DNA of 64,000 bases, taken from assembly GCA_014584575.1 (NCBI GenBank), contig JACTMP010000070.1:1-64000 (forward strand). Reading direction: 5' to 3'. The stretch comes from Chloroflexota bacterium. Its GTDB lineage: Bacteria > Chloroflexota > Anaerolineae > Promineifilales > Promineifilaceae. Numbering within the stretch: the first letter of the stretch is position 1; the number at the start of each line of letters is the position of its first letter. Under the pieces are notes generated by a model that did not search any database, had not been told where the DNA came from, and was given only the letters and a program-made list of their open reading frames with translations. This document shows, piece after piece, positions 15,420-24,306 of this stretch. A program made the translations under genes and the position numbers.

Positions 15420-15421
15420 CC

Positions 15422-16399
15422 CTACAACGTCAATATCACTTTGCCGATGTTTTCATCCCGCGCCACATACGCATGGGCGGCCTGCGCTTCCTGAATGGGG
15501 AACACGCGATCAATAATGGGTTTTAACTCGCCGGTATGGAACAGGTGCCAGAATCCGGCTTCAAACTGGCGGGTAATCTGGATTTTTTCGGAGGGGGGGC
15601 GATTGCGCAAGGTAGAGCCGATGATGTGCAGCCGGTTACGCAAGACGAGCCCCAAGTCTAATTGACCCCGCCCGCCGCTGAGCAGCCCAATGTTAACCAG
15701 ACGGCCAAACGGCCGTAACGCCTTGATATTCCGCTCCAAATAAGCGCCACCGACCGGGTCCAGAATCAAATCTACGCCCTGGCCATTGGTGGCGGCCAGG
15801 ACTATTTCCAGAAACTCCTGCTCTTTGTAGTTAATGGCCTGGGTCGCCCCCAGGTCGCGGCACGCCGCCAGTTTGTCCGCTCGCCCGGCGGTGACAAAAA
15901 CGGTGGCGTCGGTGATATGCGCCAGTTGAATGGCAGCCGTGCCAACGCCGCTGGCCCCGGCATGAATGAGGACAGTTTCCCCCGGTTTCAGATCCCCCTC
16001 CAAAAAGAGATTGACGTAGGCGGTATACCACACTTCTGGCACGGCCGTGCCCTGGGCAAAACTCCACTCATCCGGCAGCCGCAATAACATCCGGGCAGGC
16101 ACAGCCACCTGTTCAGCATAACCGCCGCCGGGCAGCAGCGCACACACCCGGTCGCCGGGCTGCCACCCTTCAACCCCTTCGCCCACAGCATTGATGACCC
16201 CGGCCATTTCCAGCCCCAAAATGTGGCTGGCGCCTGGGGGTGGCGGGTAGCCGCCTCGGGCCTGGAGCAAATCGGCGCGGTTCACGGCCGTTGCCCGCAC
16301 ATCCACCAACACCTCTTCCGGGCCAAACGTCACATCCATCACCTCCCCCCAGGACAAGATCGGCTGCCCATCCTGCTGCTTCACCATGATCCCTTTCAT
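15422..16399 (-). CDS. NADPH:quinone oxidoreductase (zinc-free MDR, PIG3-like)
   Basis: A 325-residue medium-chain reductase. The N-terminal GroES-like part has VRATAVNRADLLQARGGYPPP, typical of PIG3/TP53I3-like quinone reductases. The nucleotide-binding part has HAGASGVGTAAIQLA near residues 145-160 and TAGRADKLAACRDLGA, which suits NADPH. Cysteine and histidine ligands for structural zinc are absent. It probably reduces quinones or enals by one- or two-electron steps in the cytoplasm. The ATG at 16399 lies three bases after the upstream gene's stop (TGA TTG ATG), so it is the last gene of the glycan cluster operon. Confidence 0.87.
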   Translation of the reverse strand: MKGIMVKQQDGQPILSWGEVMDVTFGPEEVLVDVRATAVNRADLLQARGGYPPPPGASHILGLEMAGVINAVGEGVEGWQPGDRVCALLPGGGYAEQVAVPARMLLRLPDEWSFAQGTAVPEVWYTAYVNLFLEGDLKPGETVLIHAGASGVGTAAIQLAHITDATVFVTAGRADKLAACRDLGATQAINYKEQEFLEIVLAATNGQGVDLILDPVGGAYLERNIKALRPFGRLVNIGLLSGGRGQLDLGLVLRNRLHIIGSTLRNRPPSEKIQITRQFEAGFWHLFHTGELKPIIDRVFPIQEAQAAHAYVARDENIGKVILTL

Positions 16400-16402
16400 C
16401 AA

Positions 16403-17884
16403 TCACCTTTCCATATCAACTTTCATCAACAACCAGACATCGGCCTGGATGAAAGATTGATGCCATACGGTATCCATCTCCCCTTCTAAAAATGCCATAA
16501 ATTCCGGCGCTGGCGCCCGGTGGGCGGTAATAAACCAGACATAAGGTGATTCGGCGTCGGCGATAACCGCACGTGCCCGATCAATGTGGTCCGCTTGCCC
16601 CAATAAGAAGTCAACCCGGCGCGGCGACCCTTGTTTTATGAAGTAATAATCGAGCGTCGCCCTGTTCCAGACCCAACCAATAATCGGCGCTCCAGGATGC
16701 TCCTCCTCATGGGCCAGGATGGCGGCCACCGCTTCCCGGAATTGCTGTTTTTTGGGTTGGGTATAATACGATTCTACCCAGATTAGTTGAAAAACAAACA
16801 GGGCCAACAAACTCAACGTTACCGCAGGAACCAGCACCCGTGGATAAGGCAATTGTGTGATGACTCGCGCCAATAATAAGTAAGCAGCTGGTAACATGTT
16901 AACCAAATTGCGATCAACCCAGACGCCTTCCCCCCAATATGTTCTCAGGTACACCAGAATGAAGGGGACAAATAACCAGATGAGGAGCAATGTGCCCGGA
17001 GAAACAAAATACGCACGGCGCATTTCTGGCCGTCGCCAGAGCAGCCATATGCCCTGAGCCAGAATAGCAGTTCCCAATATCAGTACCACACGGGTTATCA
17101 TGGTTTCCCGGCTAAAGAGAAAGAGGGCAAATCGCCACAACGAGTTGATGAATGTACCTGGTTTACTGGTCCAATTTGAACTACCGGCGGCCAGGGTGTG
17201 GGTAGCCTGGGTTATCCAGGGCAAATAGGCCAACAAGATTGCGCCATAGAGCAGGCATAATCGCCACCAGGTTTTGGGTTGCCGCCAAAAGTACAGCGCC
17301 ATAAACGTGGCCTGGAGAAGGACAAAAAACAGGCCAAAGTAGTGCAGATAGGCCATGGTTACGGTGGTCAATAAATAACCGACTACGGCCGTTACCGGCA
17401 TCTTCTCCCCTTGCCTGATCGCCTGCCAGATATCAATGAGCCAGTATATGGAGAGGATAACCAGCAGCATGACGATCATGTTGGCTCGTGCTTCCTGGCT
17501 GTAGTAGAGGGGCGCCCAGAGAACGGCCGTGAATGCGGCGGCAATCACCCCTTCTTTGGCGGAATAGAGCTTGCGCCCCAGGAGAAAAATAGCGCTGATG
17601 GCCGCAATGCCGGCCAGCGCCGAGGGCAATCGCAAGGCCATTTCGCTATCGCCGACCAGCCGCATCCAGTAATAAAGGAATATCTGATAACCAGGCGGAT
17701 GGTCAGGCGGAATACCTCTGGCCATTACTTCTGCCAGCGTGTCATAGTTGCTGCGTCGCCAGGCAGAAAGCTCATCGTTCCATAGCGACTGCACATCTAA
17801 CCCATACAGGCGCAGGGCGGCGCCCAATGAGAGGACCACAAACAAGGACACGGCCGTACCCCGCCGCAGCCAAAACTCACTCAT
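16403..17884 (-). CDS. GT39/ArnT-like membrane glycosyltransferase
   Basis: A 493-residue protein with about ten membrane helices. The first extracytoplasmic loop has the acidic pair in WNDELSAWRRSNYDT near residues 37-51, as in protein O-mannosyltransferases and ArnT, and GIPPDHPPGYQIFLYYW carries the HPPG motif. These GT-C enzymes use polyprenyl-phosphate sugars outside the membrane. The ATG at 17884 is chosen because an upstream frame start would lie inside the ABC transporter gene. It follows two GT2 enzymes and an exporter on the same strand, suggesting glycosylation of a surface polymer or protein. Confidence 0.82.
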   Translation of the reverse strand: MSEFWLRRGTAVSLFVVLSLGAALRLYGLDVQSLWNDELSAWRRSNYDTLAEVMARGIPPDHPPGYQIFLYYWMRLVGDSEMALRLPSALAGIAAISAIFLLGRKLYSAKEGVIAAAFTAVLWAPLYYSQEARANMIVMLLVILSIYWLIDIWQAIRQGEKMPVTAVVGYLLTTVTMAYLHYFGLFFVLLQATFMALYFWRQPKTWWRLCLLYGAILLAYLPWITQATHTLAAGSSNWTSKPGTFINSLWRFALFLFSRETMITRVVLILGTAILAQGIWLLWRRPEMRRAYFVSPGTLLLIWLFVPFILVYLRTYWGEGVWVDRNLVNMLPAAYLLLARVITQLPYPRVLVPAVTLSLLALFVFQLIWVESYYTQPKKQQFREAVAAILAHEEEHPGAPIIGWVWNRATLDYYFIKQGSPRRVDFLLGQADHIDRARAVIADAESPYVWFITAHRAPAPEFMAFLEGEMDTVWHQSFIQADVWLLMKVDMER

Positions 17885-17900
17885 TGTTGTTTTGAGCGGT

Positions 17901-19730
17901 TTATGACCTGACACGCTGGGCATCTTTCTGAGGGCCATACAGTTTGTGACGGTGCAAGTTATACATATGGGCATAGAGACCGTCGTGGGCCAGCAGTTCG
18001 GCATGAGCGCCTGTTTCTACAATGCGGCCTTCATCCAGAACCAGGATGCGGTCGGCCATGCTGACGGTGGAAAAACGGTGCGAGATCAAGAGGGTGGTAC
18101 GGCCGTGTGCCAATTCTCGGAAGCGGTTAAACAGGCGATATTCATTGATAGCGTCCAGGTTTGACGATGGTTCGTCCAGGATCAATAACGTGGCCGGGCG
18201 GGCAAAGGCTCGGGCAACCGCCAGTTTTTGCCATTGGCCGCCGGAGAGGGTGTGTTCACCAAACATCCGCCCCAGCATCGTTTCATAGCCAAACGGAAGA
18301 GAGGCAATCAGGTCGTCTACCCCTGCCGCTTCGGCCACCCGGCGAATCTCATCCGGGTTGTCTAACAGCCGTTCCCAATCCCCATAGGCGATATTTTCGG
18401 CGGCGGTGGCTTCGTAACGGCCGTATTGTTGAAACACAAACGATACCTGCCGCCACCAATAAGGCAATGACAACCCGACAATATCATACCCATCCACGCA
18501 TATCTGCCCACCATCCGGGTTATACAGCCGCGCCAGCAGTTTCACCAGCGTCGTTTTCCCGGCGCCATTTTTACCCACAATCGCCACCGTTTCGCCGGGA
18601 CTCAACTCAAAACTAATATCCTGCAACACGGGCTTCTGGCTGCCAGGATAAGTAAAACAGAGATTGTGTACAGAGATATGACCCGGCTTCAGCGCGGGTG
18701 TCAACCCCCCTTCTTGCCGTAGTTTGGGCTGAATTTCCAGATATTCACGCAAATTGGCAATGTAGAGGGTTTGTTCCAATGCGCCTGTCAGGGCAACAAT
18801 GGCCTGTTCCAGCGCGTGCCGCAGGCGCGCCGTTGCCCCACCATAAATCGCCAGATCCCCCAAAGTCAGTTCGCCATTGACGGTACGAAAAGCGACCAGC
18901 CCAAAGGTGAGAAAAAAGAAAATGGTGGAGATGCTGGCAAAAAGTGAACTGCCGACAAAGATACGGCCGTGAATCTTCTTGTTCTGATCCCGAAAACCGG
19001 CCATCAACACATTGAACCGCTTCACAAACAACGGCCCTAGATTCAATAGCCTGGTTTCCGGCGCCCATTCCTGCCGGATGACCCGTTCTACCAGATATTG
19101 TGTCCAACGCATCTTGGTGATGCGGAAAAACTCTTCCTGAAAGCGCGATTTTGCCAGCCGCCACTGTAACCACAAATAAGGTAAGGCAATCCCAACCAAA
19201 ACCAGTAACACCAGCGGCTCAATCGCCACCAGGATCAGCGACAGTGTGGCCATTTGAATGACGTTTTTTAACACCGCCAGCAGCCGCCCGATAAACTGCG
19301 CAAACCGCTCGGCAATATCATTTTGCACCCGCGCCAGCACATCTTGAAACTGCGGGTCTTCAAAATGAGCCACATCCAACCTGTTCGCATGTTCCAATAT
19401 ATCATGGGTGATGCGCAAATTTAGCTCATCCTTGAAGCGTTGCATGACGTACTTAGAGCCAAATTCACCCACAACCTCCACCAGCGTTACCGCCAGGCCA
19501 ATTAGCAACCACTGCCCAATGAGCGAATAATCGGGTTGCCCACCGGACAACCCCGCCGCAATCACATTCACCAGCCCGCGAATGGTGAAGGCGTACATCA
19601 CCGGTGTCAGGCCCAACACAATCGCCAGCAGCAGCAGCCATAACGGCAAGGGTTTGTTGGTTTGCCAACAAACGCGGCTGGCCCAACGGGCATTCCTCAG
19701 CAGCATCCGCAGGTTGGTTTTAGGTGTCAT
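17901..19730 (-). CDS. ABC exporter, fused permease-ATPase (ABCB type)
   Basis: A 609-residue half-transporter. Residues ~30-330 hold six membrane helices. The ATPase has Walker A GKNGAGKTT, Q-loop FVFQQYGRYEATAAENI, signature TLSGGQWQKLAVARAF, Walker B LLILDEPSSNLD and H-loop SHRFSTVSMADRIL, all intact. It likely works as a homodimer. Substrates of such exporters include lipids, glycolipids and peptides; the flanking glycosyltransferases favour a lipid-linked glycan. The start at 19730 is 1 nt after the upstream stop, consistent with translational coupling; an ATG at 19748 is an alternative. Confidence 0.88.
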   Translation of the reverse strand: MTPKTNLRMLLRNARWASRVCWQTNKPLPLWLLLLAIVLGLTPVMYAFTIRGLVNVIAAGLSGGQPDYSLIGQWLLIGLAVTLVEVVGEFGSKYVMQRFKDELNLRITHDILEHANRLDVAHFEDPQFQDVLARVQNDIAERFAQFIGRLLAVLKNVIQMATLSLILVAIEPLVLLVLVGIALPYLWLQWRLAKSRFQEEFFRITKMRWTQYLVERVIRQEWAPETRLLNLGPLFVKRFNVLMAGFRDQNKKIHGRIFVGSSLFASISTIFFFLTFGLVAFRTVNGELTLGDLAIYGGATARLRHALEQAIVALTGALEQTLYIANLREYLEIQPKLRQEGGLTPALKPGHISVHNLCFTYPGSQKPVLQDISFELSPGETVAIVGKNGAGKTTLVKLLARLYNPDGGQICVDGYDIVGLSLPYWWRQVSFVFQQYGRYEATAAENIAYGDWERLLDNPDEIRRVAEAAGVDDLIASLPFGYETMLGRMFGEHTLSGGQWQKLAVARAFARPATLLILDEPSSNLDAINEYRLFNRFRELAHGRTTLLISHRFSTVSMADRILVLDEGRIVETGAHAELLAHDGLYAHMYNLHRHKLYGPQKDAQRVRS

Positions 19731-19731
19731 A

Positions 19732-21183
19732 TCAGCTTGAGGTTGCATGATTTTTGGGAAGCTGGTCGAGCAGCACCTTGTCTGTCTGCCAGGGGTGGTT
19801 GGAGAAGTAGGTGAGGCCGGCGCGCAAAAAGCGCCCCCAGGCCGGCCACGCCACCGGGCGGTAGCCATGTCGCGCCGCCTGCCACAGCGCCGCCAACGCC
19901 ATGGGCCACCGTCTGGCTAACAACGCCTGGCCAAACAGGGTGAGGTAGAGGGTGGCGACGCCGTGTCTCTCAGCGTGGGGAATTAACCCTTGTTGGGTGG
20001 CGTCTTGCCAGAACTGTTGGATGGCGGCGAGGCTGACAGGGGTAGGTGTGACAATGAGATAAAACTGCACCAGAGCCACGTACTCTGCGGCTGAGAAGCG
20101 CACATGGCGGTTTAATTGTGTGGCTGCCTGTTCGTTGTCACCCTGAAGGTAAGGCCACCACACATCCAGCCACCAATCCAATTGTTGTTGGATGGGCAGC
20201 CAGGCGGCGTCTGCCAGCGCGGTGGCTTGTTGGAAGTAGGGCCACATCTGGCGGATTTCGGTCGGGTCACGGCCGTCGTTCACTGACCACCGGGCATAAT
20301 GACGCAGCCAATCCATCACCGTGCGCGAGACATCATACGGCGACAGCTTTTTCGTTTTTTCCAGGTAGAGCACAGCATCGCTGGCAAAGCCGGTGCGAAA
20401 TAGATGCCAGGAAACCCACATGGTGGAAAAGTAGCGTGTGTTCTGTTCACGGCGACGGATGGCAGGGGGTAAATTGGGTTGGGCGAGAAACTTGTCCAAT
20501 GCCAACAGCGCATAATATGCCTGATCTGCGGCCCCTTTGCGCATGGTGCTCGCCAAGTGATGGCGATAACAAAGCGTTGGCTCTTTGAGCCACGCCATCT
20601 GGCAACCGGCCAGCGCCAGTCGGAGCATCAGGTCTACATCGTGTGACTGGCGCAACGTCGGATCCAGATAACCTACCTGTTCCAGCCAGTCACGACGATA
20701 AATCATTGCCCCCATTTTGACCGGTTTCCATTTGAGCCAGCTTGCCAGATCAAGCTGTGGTGCATCGCGCCACGGTTCTACATCTTTGATTGGCGTCCCG
20801 TCTTCTTCCACCAGCCGCCATCCGCTATGCACAGCGCCCAGCGAAGGATTCGCTTCTAACAAGGCCACTTGTTTGTGAATTTTACCTGGCAGCAGCCAAT
20901 CATCCGCATCTAACAAGATGATGTATTTACCGTGCGCCTGTTGGATGCCGGTATTTCGCGCCGCCGCAGAGCCAGCATTGGGCTGTTGGATCAACCGCAG
21001 GCGAGAGGCATACGGTTGCAAGACGGTTTGGGTATCATCCGTCGAGCCATCATCTACCACGATGATCTCACAGTGGGGATAGTTCTGGTCAAAGATGCTT
21101 TGCAGTGCCTGTTGGATGTAGGCGGCATTGTTATAGGTGGGTACAACGACGCTCACCAGGGCAGGTTTATGTTGATGGGTCAA
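19732..21183 (-). CDS. Family 2 glycosyltransferase with long helical C-terminal region (copy 2)
   Basis: A 483-residue protein. Residues ~8-240 are a GT-A fold: SVVVPTYNNAAYIQQAL, VVDDGSTDDT, NAGSAAARNTG and the metal-binding LLDADD. The remaining ~240 residues are helical, with many tryptophans, and resemble only the neighbouring paralogue at 21167-22774. The TTG at 21183 is the preferred start: CAGGAG lies 7 nt before it, inside the end of the upstream gene, so the genes overlap by 17 bp and are coupled. Nucleotide-sugar donor and acceptor are unknown. Confidence 0.82.
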   Translation of the reverse strand: MTHQHKPALVSVVVPTYNNAAYIQQALQSIFDQNYPHCEIIVVDDGSTDDTQTVLQPYASRLRLIQQPNAGSAAARNTGIQQAHGKYIILLDADDWLLPGKIHKQVALLEANPSLGAVHSGWRLVEEDGTPIKDVEPWRDAPQLDLASWLKWKPVKMGAMIYRRDWLEQVGYLDPTLRQSHDVDLMLRLALAGCQMAWLKEPTLCYRHHLASTMRKGAADQAYYALLALDKFLAQPNLPPAIRRREQNTRYFSTMWVSWHLFRTGFASDAVLYLEKTKKLSPYDVSRTVMDWLRHYARWSVNDGRDPTEIRQMWPYFQQATALADAAWLPIQQQLDWWLDVWWPYLQGDNEQAATQLNRHVRFSAAEYVALVQFYLIVTPTPVSLAAIQQFWQDATQQGLIPHAERHGVATLYLTLFGQALLARRWPMALAALWQAARHGYRPVAWPAWGRFLRAGLTYFSNHPWQTDKVLLDQLPKNHATSS

Positions 21184-22774
21184 TCGTGGACTCCTGTGAC
21201 TCAAGGGCTTTGGTGGGTTGGCCACGGCCGTGCTGAAAATAGCGCCATCCATTCTGTACAAATTGTCGCCAGGCCTGTCGCCCACGACTTGACCTGATCC
21301 CCCCTAAAGCTGGTAGTAAAAATTTCCATGCCTTGCGCCAACGCCGACCCAACGCAGCCTGTCCACTACCGGTCAGGTAAAGTCTGGTGACATCGGCCTT
21401 ATATGCTGGCGCTACCAGTTCCTGGTGCAAGGCGTCTTGCCAAATCTGTTTAATGTGCGAGGCTGATAGAGGGCCAGGGTGAGTGAGAATACTCAACTGC
21501 ATCAGACTGACCACCTTTTCAGGCGAGATGCCCTTAAAATTTCCTGACGCCTGTTTAGCTATCGCTTTCTTGTTTGCCAGATAAAACTGCCACACCTGAC
21601 TCCACCAATCCAGAAACAGCTTCGTTTCTATCTGGTGTTCGGCCCCATGTGTATCAATTGTCTTAAACAACTGCCAAAGAACCTTATCATCTATCAACTC
21701 CATCCTATGTGTTGATTCCGGGCGAGCAACACGCCATTCCAGGAAACGTTGCCATAAAAACCAGGTGTTTTCTGGGATTGGTGTTGCTTCACGAAAGAGA
21801 GTCCACACTGGTTGCAGCCCGGCCATGGCCATGCCATCAGCCTGCGCCCATTTAGCAAACAGCATGGCCCAATCAAGCATTGTGCGCTCTGGCGTGTAGG
21901 GGGAAAAAGGGAGAGATTGCCGCAAATAGTCGGTAGTCTCGGTTGTAAAACCGCTGCGATACAAATGCCACGCCAGCCAGATCAGTGAGTAGTAGCGTGT
22001 CTGATTTTCGCGTGCAATCAGGTCTGTCGGAATTTTGGGGTGCGCAAAGAATTTATCCAACACCATCTTGGCGTAGTGTGCCTGGTTTAGGGCCTGGCGG
22101 CGAATAGTGCTGGCCTGATGATGGCGATAACAAAGGGTGGATTTGTAAATCCATTCTGTCTGGCAGCCAGCCAGGGCCAGGCGCAGCATCAAGTCTACAT
22201 CGTGGGACTGGCGTATGGCCGGGTCCAGGCCGCCAACACTCTCTAGCCAGATGCGGCGCATCATCATAGCACCCATTTTCACCGGCTTGCGCCGCAGCCA
22301 GGTTTCCAGGTCGAGCACCGGCGCTTCTTGCCAGGGTGTCACTTCGGTGATGACTGCGCCTGCCTCGTCAATGATGCGCCAGCCACTATGGACGATGCCC
22401 AACGACGGCCGTAATGTCAGATAAGCTGCCTGTTCTTTGAGTTTACCGGGTAACAGCAAATCATCGGCATCCAGGAAGACCACAAATTCACCCTGCGCCA
22501 GGTCCAGCCCGGTGTTGCGCGCTGCGGCGGAACCGGCATTTGGCTGGCAAACGTAGCGGATACGATCAGCATTAGATTCCAACACGGCCGTTGTCTCGTC
22601 CGTTGAGCCATCATCCACCACAATCACCTCATAGTCGGCGTAATTCTGACTAAAGACACTTTCCAGCGCCTCCGGCAGGAAACGGGCGCTGTTGTAGGTG
22701 GGTATGATGACGCTTACTTTGGGGGCGGCGGCTGACATTGACGCTGCCTGTAATAAATTGGTTTTACCGCTCAC
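21167..22774 (-). CDS. Family 2 glycosyltransferase with long helical C-terminal region (copy 1)
   Basis: A 535-residue protein beginning at GTG 22774 (ATG 22738 is an alternative start just before the domain). GT-A motifs are SVIIPTYNSARFLPEAL, VVDDGSTDET, NAGSAAARNTG, FLDADD and QSHDVDLMLRLALAGC. Together with CYRHHQAST these are shared almost word for word with the next gene, so the pair is a tandem duplication that has diverged. The C-terminal half has repeated Trp-rich helices (DWWSQVWQFYL; compare DWWLDVWWPYL in the paralogue). It heads the run GT2-GT2-ABC exporter-GT39-quinone reductase. Confidence 0.85.
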   Translation of the reverse strand: MSGKTNLLQAASMSAAAPKVSVIIPTYNSARFLPEALESVFSQNYADYEVIVVDDGSTDETTAVLESNADRIRYVCQPNAGSAAARNTGLDLAQGEFVVFLDADDLLLPGKLKEQAAYLTLRPSLGIVHSGWRIIDEAGAVITEVTPWQEAPVLDLETWLRRKPVKMGAMMMRRIWLESVGGLDPAIRQSHDVDLMLRLALAGCQTEWIYKSTLCYRHHQASTIRRQALNQAHYAKMVLDKFFAHPKIPTDLIARENQTRYYSLIWLAWHLYRSGFTTETTDYLRQSLPFSPYTPERTMLDWAMLFAKWAQADGMAMAGLQPVWTLFREATPIPENTWFLWQRFLEWRVARPESTHRMELIDDKVLWQLFKTIDTHGAEHQIETKLFLDWWSQVWQFYLANKKAIAKQASGNFKGISPEKVVSLMQLSILTHPGPLSASHIKQIWQDALHQELVAPAYKADVTRLYLTGSGQAALGRRWRKAWKFLLPALGGIRSSRGRQAWRQFVQNGWRYFQHGRGQPTKALESQESTIDPST

Positions 22775-22890
22775 GAAAAATTACTCTCCACCAGTTACCG
22801 TAGCCAATCTGCCTTACTCTGCAAATTACCGGGATAGATGTTCATATCCAATTCAGCGGACTATAGTATAGTTCAAGGAGGCCCATTCCG

Positions 22891-22896
22891 TATAAT
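22891..22896 (+). promoter_or_regulatory. Candidate -10 box (TATAAT) for the lipoprotein gene
   Basis: A perfect TATAAT lies 33 bp before the ATG at 22929, leaving room for a short leader with GGAGG. A -35 element of good quality is not seen at 16-18 bp upstream. Confidence 0.3.
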
Positions 22897-22928
22897 CAAT
22901 CATCAACCACATGGTTCACTGGAGGTCA

Positions 22929-23600
22929 ATGATGAAAAGAAACTGGTTATGTGTCCTGATTGTTTTGCTGCTGGTGGGCTGCCAGAATGAGACGCCGGCT
23001 ACAGCTACTCCACCCTTGCTGCCCACCATTGCGCCCCCCACCATTGCCCCGCCAACGGCCACTTCATTGGCCGAGGGGCTGGTGGCGCGGCTGGGAACAC
23101 CACATCCCTCACCCGATTGTCCTGACCGGTACCCCTGGTTTTTTGATAACCCGGCGCAGGAATGTGCCACCATGATTTTGAATACCTGGGCGGTGATGCA
23201 ACGTTTTGAACATGGCCTGATGGTCTGGTTTCAGGAAGGGGGGCGCACCTATGTGTTACACGATGATGGCTCCCTTTTTAAGCCATATCAGGCGGTGAGT
23301 GACTCTGGCGACACGGCCGTGTCCTCACCTGATCCTACCATTATTCCCCCGCCTGGTTTTTATCAGCCGGAATTGGGTTTTGCCCGCTTCTGGCAGGGTC
23401 TCGCCCCTGGTTCGGCCTGGATTCGGCCGCAACTGGGCTGGGCATTAGCGCCAGAAGAAGGGTATTCAGCTTTGTGGCAATGCAACACCGCCGCCGATGA
23501 TACGGCGCGCTGTTATTTCACCGGGCCTGACGACGAAATCATCAGCCTCACCCGCAGTGGAACGCCCTATTGGAACTATTGGCAAGAGGCTGTGAGATAG
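22929..23600 (+). CDS. Secreted lipoprotein of unknown function
   Basis: A 223-residue protein with a lysine/arginine start, a hydrophobic stretch and the lipobox LLLVGC, so Cys would be residue ~19 of the precursor. A Thr/Pro-rich linker follows (about 24-46). The mature domain has paired cysteines (PDCPDRYPWFF, PAQECA) and YVLHDDG, with a duplicated-looking RLGTPHPSP / RPQLGWALAPEEGYSALWQC part. GGAGG at 22921-22925 sets the start at 22929 or 22932. I do not recognise the domain. It is flanked downstream by a short-period repeat. Confidence 0.65.
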   Translation: MMKRNWLCVLIVLLLVGCQNETPATATPPLLPTIAPPTIAPPTATSLAEGLVARLGTPHPSPDCPDRYPWFFDNPAQECATMILNTWAVMQRFEHGLMVWFQEGGRTYVLHDDGSLFKPYQAVSDSGDTAVSSPDPTIIPPPGFYQPELGFARFWQGLAPGSAWIRPQLGWALAPEEGYSALWQCNTAADDTARCYFTGPDDEIISLTRSGTPYWNYWQEAVR

Positions 23601-23660
23601 TGATTGGGTGATTGGGTAATTGGGTAATTGCGAGGTTAAATCACTCAATCACCTATTCGC
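23601..23660. repeat. Short-period repeat (GATTGGGTAATTGGGTAATT)
   Basis: Begins directly after the lipoprotein stop codon and runs to the stop of the convergent cyclase gene. The units GATTGGGT and AATTGGGT are followed by complementary AATCACTCAATCACCTA, so a hairpin is possible. The same unit is found inside trpF at 60528. Confidence 0.7.
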
Positions 23661-24293
23661 TCATTCTCCTAACAGCACTGTCCGGCATGGTGCACCGTCA
23701 CTGCCGGGGATGAGCAGCGGCAGGCAAATCAATTGGTACCGGCCAGGAGGAACCCCGTCCAGTTTTAGCCCTTCTACAGGAATAATGCCGGCCGCTAATA
23801 AAATTTCGTGCGGCGCCACCAGTTCGGCAAAGGGGGCCACAGACAGGTAATCTACACCAATCAGTTTGACCCCATGCGCGGCCAGCCAGCGTGCGCCGTC
23901 GGCCGTTACGGCCACATACTCCTCGTAAAAAGTGGTCTCCCCTGCCGTCCAGCGGGCGGCGTTTTTGCTTTTTACCAGCAGCCGCTCTGTTCCCGGCGGG
24001 ATGGGCAATGCGGCCAGCACGTCTGCCGTCAGCGCCGGGGCGTTTAATTCTTCCACCAGCAGCGCCGGGCCGATGAGGGTGGACAGGGCCAATGTCTCCA
24101 CACCGGCACCGCCACGCAGAAAGTGAGCGGGTGCATCCAGGTGGGTGCCGGTATGTACGCTCAGGTTCAGCCGGGTCACGGTGCAAATATCGCCCTGTTC
24201 CAGGTCATACGGCCGTGAAAATTGCAGCGGCGGATCACCGGGCCAGACGATCAGGTCAGGTGTAATGGGCAGGGTGAGGTCGTAAATTTTCAT
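23661..24293 (-). CDS. Cyclase family protein (kynurenine formamidase-like)
   Basis: A 210-residue protein with the metal-binding motif HTGTHLDAPAHF at residues ~47-58 and the opening IYDLTLPITPDLIVWPGDP. The SLDVPGTE-like central block is present as PPGTERLLVKSKNA, then GVDYLSVAPF. The family includes kynurenine formamidase (KynB) and polyketide-associated cyclases; metal-dependent amide or ester hydrolysis is likely, but no tryptophan catabolism genes are adjacent. It begins 13 bp after the rsmA stop and may be co-transcribed with it. Confidence 0.78.
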   Translation of the reverse strand: MKIYDLTLPITPDLIVWPGDPPLQFSRPYDLEQGDICTVTRLNLSVHTGTHLDAPAHFLRGGAGVETLALSTLIGPALLVEELNAPALTADVLAALPIPPGTERLLVKSKNAARWTAGETTFYEEYVAVTADGARWLAAHGVKLIGVDYLSVAPFAELVAPHEILLAAGIIPVEGLKLDGVPPGRYQLICLPLLIPGSDGAPCRTVLLGE

Positions 24294-24306
24294 CAGGTTT
24301 CTCCCT

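Noticed and set aside
20118..20588. Open frame of 156 codons on the plus strand
   Set aside because: It is antisense to the second GT2 gene, which has full family motifs.
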